From assembly GCA_003167055.1 (NCBI GenBank), contig PMUE01000003.1, positions 1 through 13,151 of the forward strand: DNA of 13,151 bases, in the 5' to 3' direction. Under the pieces are notes generated by a model that saw nothing but the letters and a program-made list of their open reading frames with translations, was not told the DNA's origin and made no database searches. Numbering within the stretch: the first letter of the stretch is position 1; each line of letters opens with the position of its first letter. Below, piece after piece: positions 7,185 through 13,151 of this stretch. Origin of the DNA: Vulcanimicrobiota bacterium (GTDB lineage Bacteria; Vulcanimicrobiota; Vulcanimicrobiia; Vulcanimicrobiales; Vulcanimicrobiaceae). The position numbers and the translations under genes are program-made.

Positions 7185-8604
7185 TGGTTGCCAATTCGAT
7201 CATTTGATCGACCGGCTCGCGTAGACCGCACTGCATAGCACACTCTTCCGCCGGATAGGTCCAAATCTCCGCCAACGTCGGGTGAAGATGCGGAATCCGC
7301 ATGAACTGCTCGACGGTCGCCTTGTAGCTCATCGCGACGATCACCTCGTGGATCAACTCCGAGCCCTGCGGGCCGATGATCGAGGCACCCAAAATCTCGC
7401 CCGTGACCAGGCGCGACATCATCTTCACGAAGCCGCGCGTTTGGTTGAGGGTCATCGCCTTGCCGTGTTCGGCAAAGCTGTAGCGGCCGACGCAATGCTG
7501 GATACCGGCGGCGTTGAGTTCCTTTTCCGTCATACCGACGTGCGCGACTTGCGGTTCGGTGAAAATTGTGTGCGCGCTCACGATCGAGTAGTCGGCTTCC
7601 TCGTTCTCGGTCTTCACCGCGTTGCGCGCCGCGATCTCGCCCTGATAAATCGCGACGTGGACAAGCGGGTAGTCGCCGGTGACGTCGCCGACGGCGAAGA
7701 TATGCGGCCGGTTGGTGCGCAGCGTCTTGTCGACCGCGATGCCGTTGACCTCATCGTAGGCAACACCCGCGGTTGTGAGGCCGAGCCCTTCGACATTCGG
7801 TAGGCGGCCCAGCGCAAAGAATATTTCCTCGACGACCAGCTCGTGCTTCTCGCCGTTGACGAGATAGTGCACGACCTTGCGCGGCCCGCGCTTCTCGACA
7901 CGCGTCACGTGCGTGTGCGTGATCACATGGATACCGTCTTCGCGGAAATATGTAGTCAGCGCATCCCCAATATCGTCGTCAGCCGACGTCAGCAGATGAT
8001 TGCTGCGGATAAGCATCGTCGTCTTTGCGCCCATGCGCGCGAGGAATTGCCCGAGTTCGCAGGCCGAATAGCCGCCGCCAAGGACCGCAACCGACGTCGG
8101 AATGCTCTCCAGTTCGAGCACCGAGTCGCTGTCCAGATAGCCGGTTTCTTCCAAGCCCGGAATGCGCGCCGGCGCGACCGAGCTGCCGGTGGCGATGACG
8201 AACGAACGCGCCTTGAGACGGATGTCCTCACCGACCGCAACCGTACCGTCAGAGACAAATGTCGCATGTCCTTGGTAGAGCGGGAACGTCTCGATGCCAT
8301 CGATCCGAAAATCGGCGAATTCCTTGACCAGCTTGCGTTTGCGCGCCGCGATGAAGGGCATGTCCGCGCCGATGGTTCCATCGATGCGAACGCCGAGCGC
8401 GCTCGAGTCGCGGACCGCTTGCAACGCATCGCTCGACGCCAAGAAGGCTTTGCTCGGCATGCAGCCGCGCAATATGCAGAGGCCGCCGAGCGGGCCGTGA
8501 TCGACGAGCGCGACGCTCGCTCCAAGATCGCGCGCGGTTCGCGCCGCAGCATAGCCGCCCGACCCCGCACCGACAACGACGAGATCGTATTCGAATGTTT
8601 GCAT
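7168..8604 (-). CDS. FAD-dependent pyridine nucleotide-disulfide oxidoreductase (mercuric reductase / lipoamide dehydrogenase-like)
   Basis: This 478-residue protein is a class I flavoprotein disulfide reductase. It has the FAD-binding GAGSGG at 12-17, redox cysteines C43 and C48 in GGLCILRGCMPSK, a second nucleotide loop GGGYSACE at 176-183, FAVGDV at 303-308, and the dimerisation-domain dyad H441/E446 in HLHPTLAE. After the second Rossmann strand it reads MLIRS (R200, S201). Glutathione reductase and MerA have comparable basic/serine residues there that favour NADPH, so I infer NADPH use rather than the NADH of pyruvate-dehydrogenase E3. No lipoyl-domain or 2-oxoacid dehydrogenase genes are nearby, and no N-terminal heavy-metal domain is present, so both the lpd and merA names would be overcalls. 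The C-terminus carries an extra cysteine pair, C455 and C459 (CAMQC). The ATG lies 2 bases after the glpX stop. The substrate is unknown. Confidence 0.9.
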   Translation of the reverse strand: MQTFEYDLVVVGAGSGGYAAARTARDLGASVALVDHGPLGGLCILRGCMPSKAFLASSDALQAVRDSSALGVRIDGTIGADMPFIAARKRKLVKEFADFRIDGIETFPLYQGHATFVSDGTVAVGEDIRLKARSFVIATGSSVAPARIPGLEETGYLDSDSVLELESIPTSVAVLGGGYSACELGQFLARMGAKTTMLIRSNHLLTSADDDIGDALTTYFREDGIHVITHTHVTRVEKRGPRKVVHYLVNGEKHELVVEEIFFALGRLPNVEGLGLTTAGVAYDEVNGIAVDKTLRTNRPHIFAVGDVTGDYPLVHVAIYQGEIAARNAVKTENEEADYSIVSAHTIFTEPQVAHVGMTEKELNAAGIQHCVGRYSFAEHGKAMTLNQTRGFVKMMSRLVTGEILGASIIGPQGSELIHEVIVAMSYKATVEQFMRIPHLHPTLAEIWTYPAEECAMQCGLREPVDQMIELATSAGPG

Positions 8605-8606
8605 AG

Positions 8607-9623
8607 TTAGCGGCTCGGGCGTGCTCCTAGTCGATGGACCGATTCGATAAAGCGGACGGTACCGTTGGCGTGAACCAGGATCGAGTGCGTCCGGGCGTGA
8701 TTACCGAAAAACCGCACGCCGCGCACCAAATCGCCGTCCGTAATACCGGTCGCGCAGAAAATCACGCTGTCGCTCTTCACAAGATCATCAATCGACAAAA
8801 CCCGGTCGAGGTTGCCGAATCCCATCGCAATGGCACGGTCTGCTTCCTCTTTATTGCGGGGCTCCAGGCGGCCCATGAAGTTTCCGCCCAGGCACTTGAT
8901 GGCTGCTGCGGCCAGCACGCCTTCGGGCGCGCCGCCCGTTCCCATCGCCACGTGAATACCAGTGGTTTCGATGGCGGTCGCGATACACGCGTCGACGTCG
9001 CCGTCGGAGATCAGCTTGATACGGGCGCCGGCATCGCGTACTTCCTTGATCAAGTCGGCGTGACGGGGCCGATCGAGAATCACGACGCAGACGTCGCCGA
9101 GCGGTTTCTCGAGGGCGTTGGCGACCGCTTCGAGGTTCTCGCGAACCGGCGCGTCGATGTGCACGTAGGGCGCAGCCTTCGGTCCGACCGCGAGCTTCTT
9201 CATATATGAGTCGGGTGCGTGCAACAGACCGCCACGCTCGGAGATTGCCATGACGGCAATCGAGTTGGGCAGTCCGTTCGCGACCAGGTTGGTCCCCTCG
9301 ACCGGGTCGACTGCGATATCGACCTCGAATCCTCCCCGGCCGACCTCCTCGCCGATGAACAACATCGGCGCTTCGTCGCGTTCGCCTTCGCCGATCACAA
9401 TGTTTCCGGCGATGGGCACATCTTCAAAAGCGCGCCGCATGGCTTGCACCGCGGCATGATCGGAGCCCGGCCGGTCGCCTTGCCCCATGGTGCGCGCCGC
9501 CGCAATTGCGGCTTCCTCTACTACGCGCGCCATCTCGAACGCCAAATGTTCCGGTAAGTACTGCTCCCCGCTCGCCGAATTGCCCGATTTATTTGGTCGC
9601 GACTTGATCGCTTGCCCTGGCAT
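8607..9623 (-). CDS. glpX: Class II fructose-1,6-bisphosphatase
   Basis: This 338-residue GlpX-type phosphatase hydrolyses fructose 1,6-bisphosphate to fructose 6-phosphate in gluconeogenesis; some homologues also act on sedoheptulose bisphosphate. Metal- and substrate-binding motifs are GNIVIGEGERDEAPML at 73-88 and DIAVDPVEGTNL at 102-113. MGTGGAPEGVLAA and ATGITDGDLVRGV occur in the C-terminal half. The family usually begins near what is residue 27 here (LAFEMARVVEEAA), so about 25 residues form a polar N-terminal extension; the ATG at 9623 has no good ribosome binding site and a later start is possible. It is the first gene of the minus-strand operon, 2 bases before the oxidoreductase. 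A TATGAT lies 8 bases upstream of the ATG, but I found no matching -35. Confidence 0.94.
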   Translation of the reverse strand: MPGQAIKSRPNKSGNSASGEQYLPEHLAFEMARVVEEAAIAAARTMGQGDRPGSDHAAVQAMRRAFEDVPIAGNIVIGEGERDEAPMLFIGEEVGRGGFEVDIAVDPVEGTNLVANGLPNSIAVMAISERGGLLHAPDSYMKKLAVGPKAAPYVHIDAPVRENLEAVANALEKPLGDVCVVILDRPRHADLIKEVRDAGARIKLISDGDVDACIATAIETTGIHVAMGTGGAPEGVLAAAAIKCLGGNFMGRLEPRNKEEADRAIAMGFGNLDRVLSIDDLVKSDSVIFCATGITDGDLVRGVRFFGNHARTHSILVHANGTVRFIESVHRLGARPSR

Positions 9624-9696
9624 TGAGGCCGATCATAGCACGCCCCACTCCCCACCACCTTCTTGATATGCTGATAAATTCCAAGGAGACACACTC
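9624..9696. other. Short divergent intergenic region between glpX and the plus-strand block
   Basis: These 73 bases must hold or adjoin the promoters of both transcription units. They contain a C/A-rich run (9641-9660) and an A/T-richer stretch (9663-9680). Towards glpX, TATGAT (complement of 9632-9637) could be a -10 box of a nearly leaderless transcript, but no -35 lies at normal spacing. Towards the plus strand I found no convincing sigma-70 pair. No operator palindrome is evident. Confidence 0.4.
9684..9696 (+). promoter_or_regulatory. Ribosome binding site and leader of the PEBP gene
   Basis: AGGAGA is followed by seven bases (CACACTC) and ATGA. A nearly identical leader, one base shorter, precedes the last gene of the window at 13042. 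The site supports the ATG at 9697. Confidence 0.7.
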
Positions 9697-10254
9697 ATGA
9701 GAACACTCACTGTAGGAGCAACCATTTTTTTTGTGGCCGGCCTAAGCTTGGTCAATCAGGGCTCGGCCTTGGCTCAACCAAAGGCCGGAGGTCCTCCTCC
9801 CGGTCCTGGCCTTACGCTCACTTCCCCCGACTTCGAGGACGGCGGCGTCATTCCGAATAAGTACACGCAGGCCGATCCCAACCCCATCTCGCCGAAACTG
9901 GAGTGGACGCACGTGCCGCCGGGCACGGTCAGCTTCGCGCTCATCCTGCACGATCCCGACGTGGCAATTCAGAAGAAGAACGATGACGTTCTGCACTGGA
10001 TGATCTTCAACATTCCAGGGAGAACGCGTGAGCTGCCAGAGGGTATTGCGGGACTAGCGCGGCTACCTGATGGATCAGTCCAGGCACTCAATCAAGCCAA
10101 GAAGATCGGCTACATGGGAATGGCGGCGAATGTAGCCGGTCCTTACCATCACTACACCTTTGAACTGTTTGCTCTCGATACAAAGCTGAAGTTAGGACCG
10201 GACGCGACGCAAGCGGACTTGCTGAAAGGGATGAATGGTTACGCGAAGAATTGA
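9697..10254 (+). CDS. Exported PEBP/YbhB-YbcL family protein, apparently shortened at the C-terminus
   Basis: This 185-residue protein has a signal peptide at 1-26 (ending SALA-QP) and the phosphatidylethanolamine-binding-protein fold motifs: LTSPDFEDGGVIPNKYT at 41-57, ILHDPDV at 83-89, VLHWMIFNIPG at 98-108 and GPYHHYTFELFALD at 148-161. These form the small anion/ligand pocket of the family; bacterial members have no settled biochemical role. The start is fixed by AGGAGA seven bases before ATG. Members usually continue past the GH in the last helix/strand with about 12 more residues ending in a VG(R/T)(F/Y)-type tail. Here the protein ends GMNGYAKN and the tail is absent. The next gene starts inside its last 20 bases, so a deletion or fusion may have joined the two. 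It is the first gene of the plus-strand block. Confidence 0.88.
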   Translation: MRTLTVGATIFFVAGLSLVNQGSALAQPKAGGPPPGPGLTLTSPDFEDGGVIPNKYTQADPNPISPKLEWTHVPPGTVSFALILHDPDVAIQKKNDDVLHWMIFNIPGRTRELPEGIAGLARLPDGSVQALNQAKKIGYMGMAANVAGPYHHYTFELFALDTKLKLGPDATQADLLKGMNGYAKN

Positions 10255-11170
10255 CGTTCACACTCACCTGGTGCCTCCTTTCTGGGAGGCCGAGTTGAAG
10301 ACACATGGAGGGGATCCATCAGGCTGGGGTTCGCCGGCTTGGTCCCCGGAATCCGCATTGCGTTTCATGGATGAGGAGGAGATCGCTCTCTCTGTTCTCT
10401 CGCTCACGGCACCGGGGGTGGACGGTTGGAAGGGCGATGACCGTTTGGATATCACCCGTCGCGTCAACGACTACGGCGCAGCGTTGGTCCAGCGGTTTCC
10501 TGATCGTTTCGGTTATTTTGCGACGTTGGCACTGCCGGATGTCGATGCGGCGTTAGGCGAAATCGCTCGCACCTACGACGAACTCCATGTGGATGGCGTC
10601 GTGTTGCACAGCAACTTCGGCGGCATCTATCTTGGCGATCCGTGTTTCGATCGAGTATGGGAAGAACTGGAAAATCGATCGGCGACGGTCTTTATTCATC
10701 CCACTACGCCTCCTATGCCCATTGTGCCTGGTGTTCCAGGGCCGCTCTCCGACTATCCCGCGGAAACGACACGTTGCGCCCTCGACCTTGTACTCAAGGG
10801 CCACCGGAAGCGTTTTGCTTCCACAAGTGTCATCTTGTCCCACGGCGGCGGATTTCTTCCTTACGTATCAAGCCGATTTGCTGAGTTGAGTGCCTCGCTC
10901 GCCAATGATCGCTCTGCGGAACAACTAAAAGCCGAAATGCAGAGCTTTTACTTTGACACTGCCCTTGTCGCACCAAGCGGGCTCCCAAGTTTGCTCGCAT
11001 TTGCGCCTCTCGATCACATCGTATTCGGAACGGACTTTCCATATGCGTCGGAGAAAGTGTCGAAAACCTTCACGGACAATCTCGACCGGGCGTCAGGGCT
11101 TACCGCTGAGCAACTGGAAACAATCAACTCCGGAGCGACTCGGCTTTTTGCTCGCCTGCAACGCATCTAG
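10235..11170 (+). CDS. Amidohydrolase family 2 (ACMSD-like) metal-dependent hydrolase or decarboxylase
   Basis: This 311-residue protein is a TIM-barrel amidohydrolase of the PF04909 type. Metal and catalytic positions visible are H9 and H11 in DVHTH, H155 in VFIHPT, H203 in ILSHGGG and D267 in VFGTDFPY. The family includes aminocarboxymuconate-semialdehyde decarboxylase, gamma-resorcylate decarboxylase and related aromatic-acid decarboxylases and hydrolases, which favours a catabolic role here; the substrate cannot be read from the sequence. ATG 10235 has a GAAAGGG site six bases upstream, inside the PEBP gene, with a 20-base overlap between them. The alpha/beta hydrolase follows after 101 bases. 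All metal positions are intact, so the enzyme is probably active. Confidence 0.88.
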   Translation: MVTRRIDVHTHLVPPFWEAELKTHGGDPSGWGSPAWSPESALRFMDEEEIALSVLSLTAPGVDGWKGDDRLDITRRVNDYGAALVQRFPDRFGYFATLALPDVDAALGEIARTYDELHVDGVVLHSNFGGIYLGDPCFDRVWEELENRSATVFIHPTTPPMPIVPGVPGPLSDYPAETTRCALDLVLKGHRKRFASTSVILSHGGGFLPYVSSRFAELSASLANDRSAEQLKAEMQSFYFDTALVAPSGLPSLLAFAPLDHIVFGTDFPYASEKVSKTFTDNLDRASGLTAEQLETINSGATRLFARLQRI

Positions 11171-11171
11171 A

Positions 11172-11202
11172 GCGACGAAGGACTGAGGCAGATTCTCGTC
11201 GC
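11172..11202 (+). repeat. Inverted repeat just after the amidohydrolase stop
   Basis: GCGACGA (11172-11178) and TCGTCGC (11196-11202) form a perfect 7-base-pair inverted repeat with a 17-base loop, starting two bases after the TAG. No T-run follows, so it is not a typical intrinsic terminator. It could stabilise the 3' end of the upstream message or be chance. The rest of the gap to 11271 holds no feature I recognise beyond the start site of the next gene. Confidence 0.3.
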
Positions 11203-11271
11203 GCACAAAGACACGGTGGATGGAGAATGCTTGATGAATGAATCACAAGCAATACGAATAAAGGTGCTTAC

Positions 11272-12057
11272 GTGATCACGAGACAATCTGCATTCGTGGA
11301 CAATGGCAAGGCAAGAATTGAGACGTACATCGACGGTTCCGGCCCGGCTTTGGTGGTGCTCCCTTCCTACGGTCGCGACGGCGGCGAAGATTATGATCGG
11401 TTCGCAGCCGAAATCGCGCGGAGCGGGTTTTCTGTTCTTCGGCCTCAGCCACGGGGCATTGGGAAATCAACAGGTCCGATGACAGATGTCAGCATGCAGG
11501 ACCAGGTGGACGATGTTGCCACCGCGATCCATGAATTGGCAGGTGGGAAGGCTACTATCCTGGGACACGCCTACGGGCATTTCGTCGCGAAGGCACTGGC
11601 GTGTAGTCATCCTGACGCGGTCAATGGAGTTATCCTAGCCGCCGCTCAAGCAAGCAAATTTCCAGACGCGGTTGGAAACACTCCCGGCATCGCCGGCAAC
11701 CTGAGCGAACCAGAGAGTGTGCGCCTCAGCGCACTTACTTTCGCGTTCTTCGCTCCCCCAAATGACGCGCGAATCTGGCTTGAGGGATGGTATCCCGAAA
11801 CGCTCCACATGCAGATGGCAAGCGTCACAAAGATCAACACTCACGACTTCTGGTCTGCGGGCAAAGGGCCAGTGCTGGAGATCATTGCGGAGAGTGACCC
11901 CTTTAAGCCTTACTCATACTGGCGGGAGTTCAGAGACCAGTTTGGCTCGCGAATCACAACTCGTGTAATTACCGATGCTAGTCACGCCTTGTTCCCTGAA
12001 CAGCCGGACTCGATTGCGGGTGCAGTCCTATCATGGTTGCAATGCAAAACCTCTTGA
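11272..12057 (+). CDS. Alpha/beta hydrolase fold protein with alanine at the nucleophile position
   Basis: This 261-residue protein has the alpha/beta hydrolase order: strand ALVVLPSYGRDGGEDY at 26-41 (oxyanion region), LRPQPRGIGKSTGP at 56-69, nucleophile elbow LGHAYGHFVAK at 97-107, acid-bearing AESDPF at 206-211 (D209) and the catalytic-histidine region DASHALFPEQP at 235-245 (H238). The elbow normally reads GxSxG; here it is GHAYG, with codon GCC at 11569-11571 giving A100. The acid and histidine remain, so it may be a non-hydrolytic member or use another mechanism, as known for some family relatives. A random dead gene is less likely because the frame is intact and all other motifs are kept. 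The start is GTG, with AAAGGTG upstream. Its end overlaps the next gene by 25 bases. Confidence 0.86.
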   Translation: MITRQSAFVDNGKARIETYIDGSGPALVVLPSYGRDGGEDYDRFAAEIARSGFSVLRPQPRGIGKSTGPMTDVSMQDQVDDVATAIHELAGGKATILGHAYGHFVAKALACSHPDAVNGVILAAAQASKFPDAVGNTPGIAGNLSEPESVRLSALTFAFFAPPNDARIWLEGWYPETLHMQMASVTKINTHDFWSAGKGPVLEIIAESDPFKPYSYWREFRDQFGSRITTRVITDASHALFPEQPDSIAGAVLSWLQCKTS

Positions 12058-13007
12058 GACCTTTTTCCAGACGTGCACTCTCGGTGATTCCAGCTCCTTT
12101 TGCAGGGCTGCTGCTTCTCTGTTGCTTGGCAAGTGAACAAAGCCAAGGCCAAGGCCCGATGCATCCGTCAGAACCCACAGTGAACCTTGGTGATACGAGC
12201 TTTCTTGATGGAGTCGGGGGCCCGGGCTTGCTGATTGAGGAGATCGGCGATGGTAGTCACGACGGCAAAGTCGCAAACGGTACCGGAGGAAGTGTCGCTG
12301 ATGCACCCAGCATCAATGCGGTGAGCGGGTTGACGCACATCGCCTGGCTAAGCAAGGATCGCCTGCTCGGCGGATGGTATGGAGTTGAAGTGGTTGCGGT
12401 TGCCGCGCACGTGAACGCGGGGCCGAATGGAGACGTTGGCGGCTGGGGCAATCTCACGGTCTCACCGTTGATATTGCAATGGAAACAGCGACAACTCGGC
12501 TCGGTTGGAATTGTGCAGCGATTTGTTTTGGACTTCGAGCTACCCGTCGGAGAATACCGTCGCGACGTACCGGTCAGTCTTGGCAGCAATGCGTTTACGG
12601 TCCATCCTTATTATACGGTGACGTTATTTCCGACCAAGAGGTTCGAGACGAGCTGGCGAGTTCATTACCTCTGGAATGGAACGAACAACGCACCCCCTTT
12701 CGCAGCAGCCGCTCGATCGACGCAAGCTGGACAGGCAATTCATTTCAATGCAACGGCGGGTTACAAACTTCCTCATAGCGTTTGGATTGGGGCCAATGGG
12801 TACTACCTGAAGCAGGTGACGGATCCAAAGATTGACGGGGTTAGTCTGCCAAACTCGCCAGAACAAGTCGGCGCGATCGGACCAGGGGCTGTTTGGGACT
12901 TGGGTCGGTACCTGCTGTATGCGAATGCGTATCACGAGTTCGGCGCGGAGAATCGCCCCGAAGGAAACAAGATCGTTCTGCGAGTGCAGTGGATCGTCGG
13001 TAAGTGA
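12033..13007 (+). CDS. Phenol_MetA_deg / SphA-like outer-membrane protein
   Basis: This 324-residue protein has an N-terminal export signal (basic RPFSRR at 9-14, hydrophobic stretch to about residue 33) and a body of alternating, aromatic-rich strands typical of an outer-membrane beta-barrel. Family-like segments are FLDGVGGPGLLIEEIGDG at 57-74, GWGNLTVSPLILQW at 137-150, RFVLDFELPVGEYRRD at 163-178 and HPYYTVTLFPTKRFETSWR at 191-209. Proteins of PF13557 sit next to genes for breakdown of phenols and other hydrophobic compounds and are thought to help uptake. The last residue is lysine rather than the usual aromatic. ATG 12033 overlaps the hydrolase by 25 bases; an in-frame ATG at 12042 is an alternative start. 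It lies between two alpha/beta hydrolases, consistent with one catabolic operon. Confidence 0.8.
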   Translation: MVAMQNLLRPFSRRALSVIPAPFAGLLLLCCLASEQSQGQGPMHPSEPTVNLGDTSFLDGVGGPGLLIEEIGDGSHDGKVANGTGGSVADAPSINAVSGLTHIAWLSKDRLLGGWYGVEVVAVAAHVNAGPNGDVGGWGNLTVSPLILQWKQRQLGSVGIVQRFVLDFELPVGEYRRDVPVSLGSNAFTVHPYYTVTLFPTKRFETSWRVHYLWNGTNNAPPFAAAARSTQAGQAIHFNATAGYKLPHSVWIGANGYYLKQVTDPKIDGVSLPNSPEQVGAIGPGAVWDLGRYLLYANAYHEFGAENRPEGNKIVLRVQWIVGK

Positions 13008-13041
13008 TCGAGAGTCATCCACCATCTAGCGATCGCATTAC

Positions 13042-13053
13042 AGGAGAACACTC
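13042..13053 (+). promoter_or_regulatory. Ribosome binding site and leader of the last gene
   Basis: AGGAGA followed by ACACTC and ATGA. It differs from the leader at 9684-9696 only by one missing C, while the flanking sequence differs. It supports the ATG at 13054. Confidence 0.7.
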
Positions 13054-13151
13054 ATGAAGAAATGGTTTTCAGAAACATTGGATCTCGGCATTCATGCTCT
13101 CACCGGCGGGCAAGGGGCAACAGTGGTCCTGGTTCCGGGGTGGCCCGAAAC
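13054..13151 (+). CDS. Alpha/beta hydrolase, N-terminal fragment cut by window edge
   Basis: The frame is open from ATG 13054 to the end (32 codons). It reads KKWFSETLDLGIHALTGGQG, then VVLVPGWPE. The last segment is the first core strand and oxyanion region (here PGWP) of alpha/beta hydrolases of the epoxide hydrolase / haloalkane dehalogenase-like group. No signal peptide is visible, so it is probably cytoplasmic. The catalytic residues lie beyond the window, so activity cannot be judged. It follows the outer-membrane protein by 46 bases, with its own strong AGGAG site. Confidence 0.75.
   Translation, partial: MKKWFSETLDLGIHALTGGQGATVVLVPGWPE

Noticed and set aside
7843..8610. 255-residue plus-strand ORF antisense to the disulfide oxidoreductase
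   Set aside because: It is a mirror frame of a strongly conserved coding gene in GC-rich DNA, rich in Arg, Asp and Ala, with no domain motif or ribosome binding site.
9632..9637. TATGAT as a -10 box for glpX
   Set aside because: It would give a nearly leaderless message, and no -35-like hexamer lies 16-18 bases upstream. Left as an unconfirmed possibility.
11171..11271. Possible gene remnant or small ORF in the amidohydrolase-hydrolase gap
   Set aside because: The frame stays open for about 33 codons after the stop, but has no start with a ribosome binding site and no recognisable protein similarity.
1..13151. CRISPR arrays, tRNA/rRNA genes, insertion sequences, phage or defence genes
   Set aside because: No spaced direct repeats, tRNA-like cloverleaf, terminal inverted repeats with a transposase, or phage/defence domains were seen on either strand.

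Overview
The window looks like a chromosomal segment from a GC-rich, diderm (outer-membrane-bearing) bacterium. Evidence for two membranes is a lipobox-bearing subtilase, several signal peptides, and a Phenol_MetA_deg-type outer-membrane protein. The mix of a secreted retropepsin-like protease with a periplasmic N-terminal domain, a lipoprotein subtilase and a compact operon using GTG and TTG starts would fit an uncultured lineage such as Candidatus Eremiobacterota, or an acidobacterium-like soil bacterium. That placement is a guess from family resemblance, not shown by the sequence.

Layout. Positions 1-3543 (minus strand) hold three exported proteins: a lipoprotein S8 subtilase (3543-1762), a small four-cysteine secreted protein (1707-1252) and a retropepsin-like aspartyl protease that runs off the left edge (1201-1). 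Positions 3604-9623 (minus strand) hold a tight six-gene housekeeping operon, transcribed glpX > FAD disulfide oxidoreductase > CN-hydrolase > nadE > precorrin-2 dehydrogenase-like > cinA. Its junctions are overlaps or a 2-base gap (including TAGTG and TAATG). Positions 9697-13151 (plus strand) hold a divergent, somewhat less GC-rich block: a PEBP/YbhB-like secreted protein, an ACMSD-like amidohydrolase, an alpha/beta hydrolase, a MetA/SphA-like outer-membrane protein and the start of a second alpha/beta hydrolase.

How the genes may work together. The operon centres on pyridine nucleotides. CinA carries the NMN deamidase (PncC-like) domain. The CN-hydrolase and nadE look like the glutaminase and synthetase halves of a glutamine-dependent NAD synthetase, here encoded as two coupled genes. 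The disulfide oxidoreductase has a MerA/glutathione-reductase-like NADP signature, and the precorrin-2 dehydrogenase family uses NAD+. The class II fructose-1,6-bisphosphatase adds gluconeogenesis. The plus-strand block resembles a small catabolic cluster for a hydrophobic or aromatic compound: outer-membrane uptake plus hydrolases and a decarboxylase/hydrolase-type amidohydrolase. It may have been acquired separately.

Main oddities: an alpha/beta hydrolase with alanine at the nucleophile position; a PEBP protein apparently missing its last strand where the next gene begins; a precorrin-2 dehydrogenase-like protein without the usual glycine-rich nucleotide loop; the split NAD synthetase; and an inverted repeat that would cover the ribosome binding site of the small secreted protein. 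I see no RNA genes, CRISPR arrays, insertion sequences or phage genes, and no clear defence or wholly new system. No gene-free stretch exceeds about 110 bases.
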